Source: Nitratireductor pacificus pht-3B (GTDB lineage Bacteria; Pseudomonadota; Alphaproteobacteria; Rhizobiales; Rhizobiaceae). From it: 64,000 nucleotides of DNA. A model generated the notes under the pieces. It searched no databases. It worked only from the letters and a program-made list of their open reading frames with translations, and was not told the origin of the DNA. The stretch lies in the NCBI RefSeq assembly GCF_000300335.1, contig NZ_AMRM01000021.1:1-64000 (forward strand), in the 5' to 3' direction. Position numbers and translations under genes: made by a program. Positions 1-8,806 of the stretch are shown here, piece after piece. Every line of letters starts with the position of its first letter. Within the stretch, counting starts at the first letter, position 1.

Positions 1-73
1 GGGAACATCTCAGGGGAGCAGGTCAGGGACGAATTGATATGCTCGTACATCCTCATCAATTAGCATCAACGAT

Positions 74-751
74 CTATGTGCATAGTGCCCGCAAGGCCCG
101 AACATCAGCAATCTTTAGTAGACGCCTACCCTCCAACTGGACAACTTCCGCCGACTTGAACTTCGAAAGCGTGCGCGACACGGTCTCGATGGTCAGGCCC
201 AGATAATCGCCGATATCCGTGCGCGACATGGCAAGCTCGATGCATTCGCCGCCCTGCCGCTGCATCATGTCGAGCAGGAAGGCGGCGACCCGCTCGGCGG
301 CGTTCTGCCGGCCCACGACCAGCAGATGTTCCTGCGCCCGCACCAGGGCGGCAAGGGCGGCGTCCAGCGTCGGCCGCCAGTTCCCCTCGCCCGCGGGCTG
401 CCGGAAGATGCGGATGCCCGCATCGCCCACCGCCTCGGCAAAGAAGTGATGCTGGCCGTCCGCCTCGAAACCGAAGACTTCGCCAGCCACATGGAAAGCG
501 CTGATCTGCCGGCGGCCATCGGACAGGAGGCGGTACAGGCGCACCACACCGTACTCGACCTGATAGAGCGCCGCCGCCCGCTCGCCCTGCGCGTAGATCT
601 CGGCGTTCGCTTCGAAGAAAACGATCTGATGCGGCTGACCGGGAGCGAAGGACGCCGGAGCGGAGCGTCGCCCGGCCAGATCGCCCACGCCGGGCAGCCG
701 AGACGCAGGAGACAGCGTCACTTGAGAAACGGTGGCGGGTTGCGGGCGCAT
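74..751 (-). CDS. fixK: Crp/Fnr-family regulator, FixK type
   Basis: This 225-aa protein is a cyclic-nucleotide-binding-fold regulator. A beta-roll covers about residues 40-130 and a C-terminal winged helix has the recognition helix near residues 178-200 (SRTDIGDYLGLTIETVSRTL). No N-terminal cysteine cluster is present, so it is not an Fe-S-sensing FNR. That fits FixK, whose level is set by FixLJ. It would bind TTGAT-N4-ATCAA anaeroboxes, and two of these lie in this window, before hemN/ccoN and before ccoG. The gene is last in the minus-strand fix group. A FixJ-type box lies about 70 bp upstream of its ATG. Family assignment is firm; the FixK subtype is inferred from missing cysteines and context. 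Confidence 0.88.
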   Translation of the reverse strand: MRPQPATVSQVTLSPASRLPGVGDLAGRRSAPASFAPGQPHQIVFFEANAEIYAQGERAAALYQVEYGVVRLYRLLSDGRRQISAFHVAGEVFGFEADGQHHFFAEAVGDAGIRIFRQPAGEGNWRPTLDAALAALVRAQEHLLVVGRQNAAERVAAFLLDMMQRQGGECIELAMSRTDIGDYLGLTIETVSRTLSKFKSAEVVQLEGRRLLKIADVRALRALCT

Positions 752-819
752 GCGATGCCTCCTGTTGGATCGGCATCACCTTGACGGGTTCGCGCGCGTT
801 GCGAAATTCGGTCTTCCCC

Positions 820-837
820 GTAAGGGATTCTACGTAG
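820..837 (-). promoter_or_regulatory. Candidate FixJ-binding box upstream of fixK
   Basis: Read on the minus strand the site is CTACGTAGAATCCCTTAC. It resembles the FixJ-P recognition pattern known from rhizobial fixK promoters (GTA-x-GTA followed by a TTTCCC-x-TAC-like half). It overlaps the stop codon of the small receiver gene and lies about 70 bp before the fixK ATG, a plausible activator position. The assignment is by pattern recognition only. Confidence 0.6.
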
Positions 838-1183
838 CGGTCCTCGTTGCCGGCGCGTCGAGCAGGATGCGGACGGCGCTGATGACAGCGCTGCCGAGCA
901 AGGGTTTCTCGATGACCAACACCCGGTCGTTTGCGGGGGCGTCCTCGCTCGTGTCGGCCAGGATGATCACCGGCCCGCCCTCGTCCACCAGCGCCCTGAC
1001 GGGACTCCGCGCCTGCTCCAGCACTTCCTCATCGACGATCACGCAATCGGCCCTGCGCCGCAGCAGCCGAAAATCGGTCATGTCGGCCAGCACCTCGACC
1101 CCGTAGCCTTCCGATTCGAGCATGAAGCGAAGCGACAGGCGAAAGGCGGAATCGGGAGCCACAACGAGTATCGTTTCGTTCAC
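830..1183 (-). CDS. Stand-alone degenerate receiver-domain protein (FixT-like candidate)
   Basis: This is a 117-aa single-domain protein with the response-regulator receiver fold. The likely phospho-acceptor is D51 (VIVDEEV) and the conserved lysine is K93 (IEKP). The usual N-terminal acidic pair is reduced to a single D11 (VVAPDSAF), so Mg2+ binding and phosphotransfer may be impaired. No output domain follows. It begins with GTG and sits between fixJ and fixK on the same strand. In Sinorhizobium and Caulobacter a small receiver-like protein, FixT, inhibits the FixL kinase and is part of the same regulon. Position, size and degeneracy suggest an equivalent here, but Caulobacter FixT carries an Fe-S cluster and this protein has only one cysteine, C47. 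Confidence 0.7.
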   Translation of the reverse strand: MNETILVVAPDSAFRLSLRFMLESEGYGVEVLADMTDFRLLRRRADCVIVDEEVLEQARSPVRALVDEGGPVIILADTSEDAPANDRVLVIEKPLLGSAVISAVRILLDAPATRTAT

Positions 1184-1318
1184 GTCCAGGTCTCTCCTCA
1201 GAACCCGGACATCGAAACGCGTTTACCCGGGACATCGGACACTCTCCGCCGGCAGCCGGACAGGCGCCTTGCGCTGGATCAAATTGCCGCACTCTTTGTG
1301 CCGGGCAGCTGCGCGCCG

Positions 1319-1936
1319 TCAGGACGGTCCGGCGTCGGCCACCAGCACCATGCGCACGAGCTCGGGCAGGTTGCGGGCGCGCATCTTCGTCATCACATTG
1401 GCCCGGTGCACCTCGACGGTGCGTGGAGAGATGTCGAGTTCGAAGGCGATCGTCTTGTTCGGCATGCCGGCCACGATGCGCCGCATCACCTGGTGCTCGC
1501 GTTCGGAAAGCTCCTCGAGCCGCCGCCTGACACCGGCCGCGTCGGCGCCGTCGCGCGGCTGCCTGTCCAGTTCGGTCACGGCCCTGCTGACGGCGTCGAG
1601 AAGCACGTCCTCGGCGAACGGTTTCTCGATGAAGTCCAGCGCGCCGGCCTTCATCGCCTCGACGGCCATCGGCACGTCGCCATGGCCGGAAATCACGATG
1701 GCGGGCAGCATCTGCCCGGCGTCGCGCAGGCGGCGCAGAAGTTCCACGCCGTTGAGGTCCGGCATGCGCAGATCCGTGATCAGGCAGGCTTGGCGCAAGC
1801 CGCCGGCGATGTCCAGAAAAGCCGTCGCCGATTCGTGCACCCGCACCGCGTGACCCGACATGGTCAGCAGGAAGGCGAGCGACTTGCGCACCGGCTCCTC
1901 GTCGTCGACGATGTGGATCACCACGTTCTCAGGCAT
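1319..1936 (-). CDS. fixJ: Response regulator FixJ
   Basis: This 205-aa protein has a receiver domain (residues about 5-120) with acidic pair D11/D12, phospho-acceptor D55 (LITDLRMPD) and K105 (FIEKPF). A LuxR-type helix-turn-helix follows at about 140-200 ([12 protein letters not shown] ... [18 protein letters not shown]). The start chosen is the ATG at 1936, giving the usual FixJ N-terminus [14 protein letters not shown]. It overlaps the fixL stop by 8 bp, typical of a co-translated kinase/regulator pair. FixJ phosphorylated by FixL at low oxygen activates fixK, and a matching box lies in front of fixK. A longer open frame upstream lies inside fixL and is not part of the gene. Confidence 0.95.
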   Translation of the reverse strand: MPENVVIHIVDDEEPVRKSLAFLLTMSGHAVRVHESATAFLDIAGGLRQACLITDLRMPDLNGVELLRRLRDAGQMLPAIVISGHGDVPMAVEAMKAGALDFIEKPFAEDVLLDAVSRAVTELDRQPRDGADAAGVRRRLEELSEREHQVMRRIVAGMPNKTIAFELDISPRTVEVHRANVMTKMRARNLPELVRMVLVADAGPS

Positions 1937-3434
1937 CCTGAAATTCCCGTTCTTCCATGATCGGCAGGGTGACGCGCAGCGTCGTGCCGGTGCTGCCGGT
2001 GGCGAGCAGGACCAGCGATCCTCCATGCGCCTCGGCGATACGCTTCGAGATGGCAAGCCCCACGCCCATGCCGCCGCGCTTGCTCGACACGAAGGGCTTG
2101 AACAGGTCCCCGACGATTTCCGCGGGAACGCCCGAACCCGTATCGCTGACATCTATGACAACCGTGCGCGCGCCGTCGACCCCGTCAACCCCGTCAACAT
2201 TGACCTTGACCAGCAGTTCGCGGGCTTCGCTGTCGCGCATCGCTTCCATCGCGTTGCGGATCAGGTTGATCACGATCTGCTGGATCTGCACGCGGTCGAC
2301 CAGCACCATGCCGAGACCGGGCTGGAACTCGAACACCGTGCGCATGCCGAGTTCCCGCGAGCCGACCAGTGCCAGCGCCGCCGCTTCCTCGACCAGCTTC
2401 TGGATGTCTTCGGGCTGCTTCTCCGTCTCGCCGCGCGTCACGAATTCGCGCAGGTGGCGGATGATCTGGCCGGCGCGCAGCGACTGTTTCGCCGTTTCAT
2501 CGAGCGCCTCGCTCATCCGCTCCGCCACGGGGTCGGCGAGGTCCTTCAGGAGGCGCTTGCAGCCCTGCGCGTAGTTGGCGATCGCCGACAGGGGCTGGTT
2601 CAGCTCATGCGCCAGCGTCGAGGCCATCTCGCCCAGCTCGTTGAGGCGGGCGAGGCGCGCGAGCTCGGCCTGCACCTCCTCCATCTCGGCCTCGGATTCC
2701 GCCCGCTCGGTCAGGTCGCGGATGAAGCCCGTGAAGAAGGTCTGCCCGCCGCTGTGCATCTCGCCCACGGCAAGCTTCATCGGGAATGTCGAGCCATCCT
2801 TGCGGCGCCCCACCACGACCCGGTCCAGGCCGATGATGCGCCGCTCGCCGGTGTGCAGGTAGCGGTCGATGTAGCCGTCGTGCTGGCCGCGATAGGGTTC
2901 GGGCATCAGTATGCTGACATTCTGCCCGAGCACTTCCGCTTCCTCATAGCCGAACTGGCGGATGGCCGCGCGATTGAAGGAGACCATCAGGCCGCGCGAA
3001 TCGATCACCACGGTCGCGTCCGGCACCGTGTCGAGGATCGAGCGCAGATGCGCGTCGCGCGCCGCCAGCTGCTGGCTGACGAGGCGGCCGGCGTCGCGCG
3101 CGCGGTGATAGGCCGCGCCGACATGGGCGAGAAGGACCGTGAAGGCGACCAGCGCCACGAATGCCGGGATGGAGAACGGCAATGCCGCCATCATCGCGAG
3201 CAGGGCCATCGCGACGGCGGACAGGGCGACCGCCAGGAAGCCGACGCGGCGGCCGCCGAGGATCGCCGCGTAGAGCGCGGTCAGCGCGGCCAGGAAGAGA
3301 AGCCAGACTTCACCGAAGACGGGCCCCAGCCACATCCGCGCGACGAGGATCGCGATGCTGCCGGCCACCGCCACCGCATAGCCGGGCAAGTTCGAGCCGC
3401 CGGCCGGCCGCGCCATGTCGTATTCAGAACTCAT
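1929..3434 (-). CDS. fixL: Oxygen-sensing heme-PAS histidine kinase FixL
   Basis: This 501-aa inner-membrane sensor has about four transmembrane helices in residues 15-110. A PAS domain (about 130-245) has the FixL heme signature: proximal His H185 (QHDGYIDRY), R191 and the distal-pocket Arg R205 (IIGLDR). HisKA follows with H276 in the H-box (LAHELNQP), then a HATPase domain with DTGSG and GMGVGLAIS motifs to about residue 490. The heme ligand supports direct O2 sensing. A short run encodes VDGVDG from 9-bp tandem repeats near 2174-2205. It lies upstream of fixJ with an 8-bp overlap and downstream of hemN. Confidence 0.95.
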   Translation of the reverse strand: MSSEYDMARPAGGSNLPGYAVAVAGSIAILVARMWLGPVFGEVWLLFLAALTALYAAILGGRRVGFLAVALSAVAMALLAMMAALPFSIPAFVALVAFTVLLAHVGAAYHRARDAGRLVSQQLAARDAHLRSILDTVPDATVVIDSRGLMVSFNRAAIRQFGYEEAEVLGQNVSILMPEPYRGQHDGYIDRYLHTGERRIIGLDRVVVGRRKDGSTFPMKLAVGEMHSGGQTFFTGFIRDLTERAESEAEMEEVQAELARLARLNELGEMASTLAHELNQPLSAIANYAQGCKRLLKDLADPVAERMSEALDETAKQSLRAGQIIRHLREFVTRGETEKQPEDIQKLVEEAAALALVGSRELGMRTVFEFQPGLGMVLVDRVQIQQIVINLIRNAMEAMRDSEARELLVKVNVDGVDGVDGARTVVIDVSDTGSGVPAEIVGDLFKPFVSSKRGGMGVGLAISKRIAEAHGGSLVLLATGSTGTTLRVTLPIMEEREFQDA

Positions 3435-3559
3435 TCACAGGCCCCGGCGCGCCTCTTCCGCAAAATCCGTCTATCGTGGCGGCATTATTTCCGCCGGCAC
3501 GCGATACCGCAAGTGACCCGCGGCGGGATCACGCGCAGCGGCCGTCGTCTGAAGAAGGT

Positions 3560-3592
3560 GGCCGGGCAGACATTCCCCGTGTCTGCCCGGCC
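3560..3592 (-). terminator. Hairpin between hemN and fixL
   Basis: A perfect 13-bp stem, GGCCGGGCAGACA with its complement, closes a 7-nt loop. It lies between the hemN stop (3663) and the fixL start (3434). Read in the minus direction it is followed by a pyrimidine-rich CTTCTTC run rather than a clean U-tract. It probably terminates or attenuates hemN transcription before fixL. Confidence 0.65.
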
Positions 3593-3662
3593 GTCATCGC
3601 GTCGCCTGATCCACTAGGTCGGCAGCCCCAGCCGGGGATCCGACGCGATGATTGACACGGCA

Positions 3663-5042
3663 TCACACCGCCATCGAATGACGGGCCCCGCCCTGCGCGA
3701 GATACTGGTCGAAGCGGGCGGCGGCCGTGCGCACGAGCGCGCGCGACGCCTCCGGAACCACGAAAGCTCCGTCCCGCTCCACCAGCATCTGTTCGCCAGC
3801 ACCGCATCCGGCCGCGCGAGCCTCCGCGACGATCCGCGCACCGTCCTCGCCGAACAGGCGGATCGCCTCCTGCCCGGAGAAGGCGAAATCGCACATCAGC
3901 CGCTCGATCACCCAGGCCCGGGCGCGGTCCTCGTCGGTCAGCGCGATGCCGCGCGCAGTCGCGAGGCCGCCATCGCGGACAATGCGCTCGTAGCCTGCCG
4001 TCGCCGGCGTGTTCTGGGCATAGCCCTGCGGCAGGCGCGACACGGAGGAGGGACCGAGACCGATCAGCGTGCGGCAGGCGTCCTCGGTATAGCCCTGGAA
4101 ATTGCGGAACAGCCGGCCTTCGCGGGCGGCCGCCGCCAGCGGATCGCCCGGCCTTGCGAAGTGGTCGAGGCCGATCGGCTCGTAGCCCGCCGCGCGGATG
4201 ATGCGCGCCGTCTCCTGCTGCTGGGCGTAGCGTTCTTCCGGCCCCGGCAGCCAGTCGTCGGCGATCATGGTCTGATGCTTCTTGAACCAGGGCACATGCG
4301 CATAGCCAAACAAGGCTATCCGGTCGGGCGACAGCGTCAGCGCCTGGTGGATCGTCGCGGCAACGCTTTCCAGCGTCTGATGAGGCAGGCCGTAGAGCAG
4401 GTCGAGATTGACGGATTGCACGCCGCGGCTGCGCACGCCATCGACCACCGCCTTCGTCTGCGCGAATGTCTGCTCCCGGTTGATCGCCTTCTGGACCCTC
4501 GGGTCGAAATCCTGGACGCCGAGGCTCGCCCGCGTCATGCCGATGGCGGTGAACGCGTCGAAGCGCGCCTCGTCCATGTCGTTGGGATCGAGCTCGACGC
4601 TGATCTCGGTATCGCGGGCAAAGCGGAAGGCAGCGCGCAGCGCGTCCCCGAGGCGCATCACGTCGTCCGGCCTGAGGATGGTCGGCGAACCGCCGCCGAA
4701 ATGCAGCGCCCGGACCCGTCCGTTTCCGCCGAGCACCGCACCGACCCTGCGGATCTCGCACAGGAGCGCATCGAGGAACGCCGCAACCGGCTCGTAGCGC
4801 TGCGTCATCTTGGTGTGGCAGGCGCAGAACCAGCACAACCGGTCGCAGAACGGGATGTGCACATAGAGCGACAGGTCGTCATCCGTTCCGGTCTGCCGCA
4901 GCCAGTGGCGAAATGTCGCCCCGGTCACGCCGGCATGGAAATGCGGTGCCGTCGGGTAACTCGTGTAGCGCGGAACCGCCTCCGAATAGCGGGAAGCCGC
5001 GCCCGTTCCGCTGATCTGTTCGCCTGCCCGCTGCATGTGCAC
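3663..5042 (-). CDS. hemN: Oxygen-independent coproporphyrinogen III oxidase
   Basis: This 459-aa radical-SAM enzyme decarboxylates coproporphyrinogen III to protoporphyrinogen IX without O2, supplying heme under micro-oxic conditions. The radical-SAM cluster motif CxxxCxxC is C66, C70 and C73 (HIPFCDRLCWFC), followed by C75 as in genuine HemN. The N-terminal trip-wire region (RYSEAVPRYTSYPTAPHF) and the GGGSPT motif are present, and length is normal for HemN. It is divergent from ccoN, and one anaerobox in the shared region could serve both genes, giving heme for the cbb3 oxidase when FixK is active. Confidence 0.95.
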   Translation of the reverse strand: MHMQRAGEQISGTGAASRYSEAVPRYTSYPTAPHFHAGVTGATFRHWLRQTGTDDDLSLYVHIPFCDRLCWFCACHTKMTQRYEPVAAFLDALLCEIRRVGAVLGGNGRVRALHFGGGSPTILRPDDVMRLGDALRAAFRFARDTEISVELDPNDMDEARFDAFTAIGMTRASLGVQDFDPRVQKAINREQTFAQTKAVVDGVRSRGVQSVNLDLLYGLPHQTLESVAATIHQALTLSPDRIALFGYAHVPWFKKHQTMIADDWLPGPEERYAQQQETARIIRAAGYEPIGLDHFARPGDPLAAAAREGRLFRNFQGYTEDACRTLIGLGPSSVSRLPQGYAQNTPATAGYERIVRDGGLATARGIALTDEDRARAWVIERLMCDFAFSGQEAIRLFGEDGARIVAEARAAGCGAGEQMLVERDGAFVVPEASRALVRTAAARFDQYLAQGGARHSMAV

Positions 5043-5089
5043 CGATCCCTGTTCAGGCCGTTTCGTCGCATGGCCGGCAGCACCTCGCT

Positions 5090-5103
5090 TTGACGCAGAT
5101 CAA
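5090..5103. promoter_or_regulatory. Anaerobox (FixK/FNR site) between hemN and ccoN
   Basis: The sequence TTGACGCAGATCAA matches the FNR/FixK palindrome TTGAC/T-N4-ATCAA. It lies 47 bp from the hemN ATG and about 80 bp before the likely ccoN start, so it can serve both divergent promoters. The site is directly visible; regulation by the FixK at 74-751 is an inference. Confidence 0.85.
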
Positions 5104-5183
5104 AGCAGAATCCCCCGCTTTGGGAGATGGCTTGGGCGCGGGAACGGGAAAATTGCGTCCCGCGGGCTTTCTGGATTGGGGAA

Positions 5184-6830
5184 ATGGCAATGAGATTTGG
5201 CACCGAGATCATACTGGTCGGCCTTGCCGCATTCGCGGCGCTGATCGCTGCGGGTCTGGCGCACGATTCGGCGTTTCAGGCTCATATGTGGGTCCTGTTC
5301 TTCGTCCTCCTGGGATCGGCGATCGTGTTGATGCGCAACACAAGCTTCGCGCCGGCGGGGGCGGCGTCGATACCGCTTCGGGCCGATGTCGACGGCTACA
5401 TGGACGGTCCGATCCGCTATGGCGTGATCGCCACCACCTTCTGGGGGATCGTCGGCTTCCTAGTCGGCGTGCTCGTCGCCCTGCAGCTCGCCTATCCGGA
5501 CCTCAACATCGAGCCCTGGTTCAACTTCGGCCGCACCCGGCCGCTGCACACCTCGGCGGTGGTTTTCGCCTTCGGCGGCAATGCGCTGATCGCGACCTCC
5601 CTCTATGTGGTGCAGCGCACGTGCCGGGCGCGCCTGTTCGGCGGCAATCTCGCCTGGTTCGTCTTCTGGGGCTATCAGCTCTTCATCGTCATGGCGGCGA
5701 CCGGCTATCTGCTCGGCATCACCCAGAGCCGCGAATACGCCGAGCCGGAATGGTATGTGGACCTGCTCCTCACCGTGGTCTGGGTCGCCTATCTGATCGT
5801 CTTCCTCGGCACGCTTTTCAAGCGCAAGGAGCCGCACATCTACGTGGCGAACTGGTTCTACCTGTCCTTCATCGTGACGATCGCGATGCTGCACGTGGTG
5901 AACAATCTCGCCGTGCCCGTCTCCCCCTTCGGCTCCAAGAGCTACTCGCTGTTCGCCGGCGTGCAGGACGCACTGACGCAATGGTGGTACGGCCACAACG
6001 CCGTCGGCTTCTTCCTGACCGCCGGTTTCCTCGGCATGATGTACTACTTCATCCCGAAACAGGTGAACCGCCCGGTCTATTCCTACCGGCTGTCGATCAT
6101 CCACTTCTGGGCGCTGATCTTCCTCTACATCTGGGCGGGGCCGCACCACCTGCACTACACCGCCCTGCCCGACTGGGCGCAGACGCTGGGCATGGTCTTC
6201 TCGATCATGCTGTGGATGCCCTCCTGGGGCGGCATGATCAACGGCCTGATGACGCTGTCGGGCGCCTGGGACAAGCTGCGGACGGATCCGATCATCCGCA
6301 TGATGGTCATGGCCGTCGCCTTCTACGGCATGTCCACCTTCGAAGGCCCGCTGATGTCGGTCAAGGCGGTTAACTCGCTGTCACACTACACCGACTGGAC
6401 CATCGGCCACGTGCATTCCGCCGCGCTCGGCTGGGTCGGCATGATCACCTTCGGCGCGCTGTACTATCTCGTTCCGAAGCTGTGGAACCGCGAGCGGCTC
6501 TACTCTCTCCGGCTCGTCACCTGGCACTTCTGGCTCGCCACCCTCGGCATCGTTGTCTACGCGGCCGTGATGTGGGTGTCCGGCATCCAGCAGGGCCTGA
6601 TGTGGCGCGAATACGACGATCAGGGCTTCCTGGTCTACTCCTTCGCCGAAACCGTGGCGGCCATGCATCCCTACTACGTGCTGCGCGCGCTGGGCGGCGT
6701 GCTGTTCCTGATCGGCGGCATCGTGATGGCCTACAACCTGGTCATGACCATCCTCGGCCACCAGCGCGAGGAAGCGCCGATGGACGGCAGCGTCACGCAA
6801 CCCGCAGCAACCGTTCAAACCGCCGGTTAA
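5184..6830 (+). CDS. ccoN: cbb3-type cytochrome c oxidase subunit I
   Basis: This is the catalytic subunit of the high-affinity cbb3 terminal oxidase in the cytoplasmic membrane, reducing O2 at a heme b3-CuB centre. The 548-aa protein has about 12-14 hydrophobic helices and conserved His-containing stretches ([42 protein letters not shown]) that carry the heme and CuB ligands. The ATG at 5184 is preferred because a GGGGA run precedes it and the protein then starts [10 protein letters not shown]; an upstream ATG at 5127 is in frame, and 5190 is another candidate. It is the first gene of ccoNOQP, 12 bp before ccoO. Confidence 0.95.
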   Translation: MAMRFGTEIILVGLAAFAALIAAGLAHDSAFQAHMWVLFFVLLGSAIVLMRNTSFAPAGAASIPLRADVDGYMDGPIRYGVIATTFWGIVGFLVGVLVALQLAYPDLNIEPWFNFGRTRPLHTSAVVFAFGGNALIATSLYVVQRTCRARLFGGNLAWFVFWGYQLFIVMAATGYLLGITQSREYAEPEWYVDLLLTVVWVAYLIVFLGTLFKRKEPHIYVANWFYLSFIVTIAMLHVVNNLAVPVSPFGSKSYSLFAGVQDALTQWWYGHNAVGFFLTAGFLGMMYYFIPKQVNRPVYSYRLSIIHFWALIFLYIWAGPHHLHYTALPDWAQTLGMVFSIMLWMPSWGGMINGLMTLSGAWDKLRTDPIIRMMVMAVAFYGMSTFEGPLMSVKAVNSLSHYTDWTIGHVHSAALGWVGMITFGALYYLVPKLWNRERLYSLRLVTWHFWLATLGIVVYAAVMWVSGIQQGLMWREYDDQGFLVYSFAETVAAMHPYYVLRALGGVLFLIGGIVMAYNLVMTILGHQREEAPMDGSVTQPAATVQTAG

Positions 6831-6842
6831 GGAGCCCAGACA

Positions 6843-7574
6843 ATGGCATTGCTGGATAAACACAAGATCATCGAGAAGAATGCGACCCTGCTTCTGGTCG
6901 GCTCGTTCCTGGTGGTGACCATCGGCGGCATCGTCGAGATCGTGCCCCTCTTCTACCTGGAGAACACGATCGAGAAGGTGGAGGGCATGCGCCCCTACTC
7001 GCCGCTGGAGCTGGCCGGCCGCAACATCTACGTCCGCGAGGGCTGCTACACCTGCCACAGCCAGATGATCCGCCCTTTCCGCGACGAGGTGGAACGCTAC
7101 GGCAATTACAGCCTCGCCGCGGAATCCATGTACGACCACCCCTTCCAGTGGGGATCGAAACGCACGGGGCCGGATCTGGCGCGCGTGGGCGGACGCTATT
7201 CGAACGAGTGGCATGTCGACCACCTGATCGAGCCGCGCTCGGTCGTGCCGGAATCGATCATGCCGAGCTACGCCTTCCTCAAGGACACGCCGCTCGAGAT
7301 CAACGACTTCTCGACCGAGCTCGTCGCCAACCAGCGCGTCGGCGTTCCCTACACGGAGGAGATGGTGGCGAACGCCAATGCGGACATTCGCGCCCAGGCC
7401 GACCCGAATGCGGACACGTCGGGCATCGAGGAGCGCTATCCCAAGGCCGTGCTGGGCGATTTCGACGGAAACCCAAGCGCCCTGACCGAGATGGATGCGC
7501 TGGTGGCCTATCTGCAGATGCTCGGCACGCTGGTCGATTTCTCGACCTACGATGAATCGGCCGGATACCGGTAG
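6843..7574 (+). CDS. ccoO: cbb3-type cytochrome c oxidase subunit II (mono-heme cytochrome c)
   Basis: This 243-aa membrane-anchored cytochrome c subunit relays electrons from CcoP to CcoN. One N-terminal transmembrane helix (about residues 15-38) is followed by a periplasmic domain with a CxxCH heme site at C68, C71 and H72 (GCYTCHSQM). Length and motif are typical of CcoO/FixO. It follows ccoN and precedes ccoQ by 11 bp. Confidence 0.96.
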   Translation: MALLDKHKIIEKNATLLLVGSFLVVTIGGIVEIVPLFYLENTIEKVEGMRPYSPLELAGRNIYVREGCYTCHSQMIRPFRDEVERYGNYSLAAESMYDHPFQWGSKRTGPDLARVGGRYSNEWHVDHLIEPRSVVPESIMPSYAFLKDTPLEINDFSTELVANQRVGVPYTEEMVANANADIRAQADPNADTSGIEERYPKAVLGDFDGNPSALTEMDALVAYLQMLGTLVDFSTYDESAGYR

Positions 7575-7585
7575 GAGGATCGATC

Positions 7586-7738
7586 ATGGAAGCCTACACA
7601 GCCCTTCGCCAGTTCGCTGACAGTTGGGGTCTTCTCTACATGACCATCTTCTTCGTCGGCGCCGTCATCTTCGCCTTCCGGCCCGGGAGCAAGAAGAGCG
7701 CCGAGGAAGCCGCCCGCATCCCGCTGAAGGACGATTGA
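7586..7738 (+). CDS. ccoQ: cbb3-type oxidase subunit CcoQ
   Basis: This 50-aa protein has a single transmembrane helix (about residues 17-32, LYMTIFFVGAVIFAF) followed by a charged cytosolic tail ending LKDD. The family is short and acts in oxidase stability or assembly. The ATG at 7586 follows a GGAGG run. It ends one base before the ccoP ATG, so translation is tightly coupled. Confidence 0.93.
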   Translation: MEAYTALRQFADSWGLLYMTIFFVGAVIFAFRPGSKKSAEEAARIPLKDD

Positions 7739-7739
7739 G

Positions 7740-8606
7740 ATGAGCGAGAACAAACATATCGACGAGGTCTCCGGCGTCTCGACCACAGGACACGAGTGGG
7801 ACGGCATCAAGGAACTCGACAATCCCATGCCCCGCTGGTGGGTCTGGAGCTTCTACGCCACGATCCTGTGGTCGCTGGGCTACACCATCGCCTATCCGGC
7901 CTGGCCGCTGATCAGCGACGCCACCCGGGGCGTGCTCGGCTATTCGAGCCGCCAGGAGTTCACCACGACGATGAATGCCGTCGCGGCGCAGCAGGCCGAC
8001 CTGCGGACTGCGATCGCCGAGAAGCCACTGGACGAGATACTCGCCGACGAGACCCTGCGCCGTTTCGCCACCTCGGCCGGCGAGGCCGCCTTCAAGGTCA
8101 ATTGCTCGCAGTGCCACGGCTCCGGTGCCCAGGGGTCGGCGGGCTATCCGAACCTCAACGACGACGACTGGCTGTGGGGCGGCGATATCGAGGCGATCCA
8201 CAAGACCATCGCCCACGGCGTCCGCTTCGCCGGTGACGACGACACGCATCAGGGCGAGATGCCGGCATTCGGCGACGTTCTGAGTGCCGACGAGATCCGC
8301 CAGGCCGCCGCCTTTGCGGTCTCGTTCACCGGCACGCCCTCCGACCCGGCGTTGGCCGAGGCCGGGGCGCAGGTCTATGCCGACAATTGCGCGGCCTGCC
8401 ACGGCGATGGCGGCCAGGGTGATGCCAGCCTCGGCGCGCCGAACCTCGCCGATGCGATCTGGCTCTATGGCTCCAGCGAGGCGGAGATCGCCGCGCAGAT
8501 CCGCCAGCCCAGGCATGGTGTTATGCCGGCCTGGCAGGCGCGTCTCGGCGACCCGGCGATCAAGCAGTTGTCGGTCTACGTCTACTCGCTGGGCGGCGGC
8601 CAATAG
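7740..8606 (+). CDS. ccoP: cbb3-type cytochrome c oxidase subunit III (di-heme cytochrome c)
   Basis: This 288-aa subunit receives electrons from the bc1 complex or soluble cytochrome c. An N-terminal transmembrane helix (about 35-55, WWVWSFYATILWSLGYTIAY) precedes two cytochrome c domains with CxxCH sites at C122/C125/H126 and C217/C220/H221. It is the last gene of ccoNOQP and is followed by a strong terminator hairpin. Confidence 0.96.
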   Translation: MSENKHIDEVSGVSTTGHEWDGIKELDNPMPRWWVWSFYATILWSLGYTIAYPAWPLISDATRGVLGYSSRQEFTTTMNAVAAQQADLRTAIAEKPLDEILADETLRRFATSAGEAAFKVNCSQCHGSGAQGSAGYPNLNDDDWLWGGDIEAIHKTIAHGVRFAGDDDTHQGEMPAFGDVLSADEIRQAAAFAVSFTGTPSDPALAEAGAQVYADNCAACHGDGGQGDASLGAPNLADAIWLYGSSEAEIAAQIRQPRHGVMPAWQARLGDPAIKQLSVYVYSLGGGQ

Positions 8607-8657
8607 CGCGTCCCCGTGTCGAAGCGGCATCGCTTCGGGTTTCGACGATGCGACCAT

Positions 8658-8686
8658 GAACCCGGCCCGGTGGCCGGGTTCCTTTT
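8658..8686 (+). terminator. Rho-independent terminator after ccoP
   Basis: A perfect 10-bp GC-rich stem (GAACCCGGCC with GGCCGGGTTC) and a 4-nt CGGT loop are followed by CTTTT. A smaller GAAGCG/CGCTTC hairpin lies just upstream near 8618. It separates ccoNOQP from ccoGHIS, which has its own anaerobox. Confidence 0.85.
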
Positions 8687-8731
8687 GTCGCAGCGACGCC
8701 AGGTCCGCTTTTCATTGCCGGGAGAAGGGCT

Positions 8732-8745
8732 TTGATCGGGATCAA
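8732..8745 (+). promoter_or_regulatory. Anaerobox (FixK/FNR site) upstream of ccoG
   Basis: TTGATCGGGATCAA is a perfect match to the TTGAT-N4-ATCAA consensus. It lies about 60 bp before the likely ccoG start and just after the ccoP terminator, so the assembly operon appears to be separately FixK-controlled. Confidence 0.9.
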
Positions 8746-8806
8746 TGCGCCCGCGCATCCCGAACCTTTAGAACAGGCATCACCGAGCATCCTGCGAGCC
8801 GCGGAA

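Noticed and set aside
1860-3617. Long plus-strand open frame opposite fixL
   Set aside because: It is antisense to a clear fixL and has Arg/His/Asp-rich composition typical of GC-rich shadow frames.
8732-8806. Upstream TTG start for ccoG
   Set aside because: It would place translation across the perfect anaerobox; the ATG at 8807 gives the usual CcoG N-terminus.
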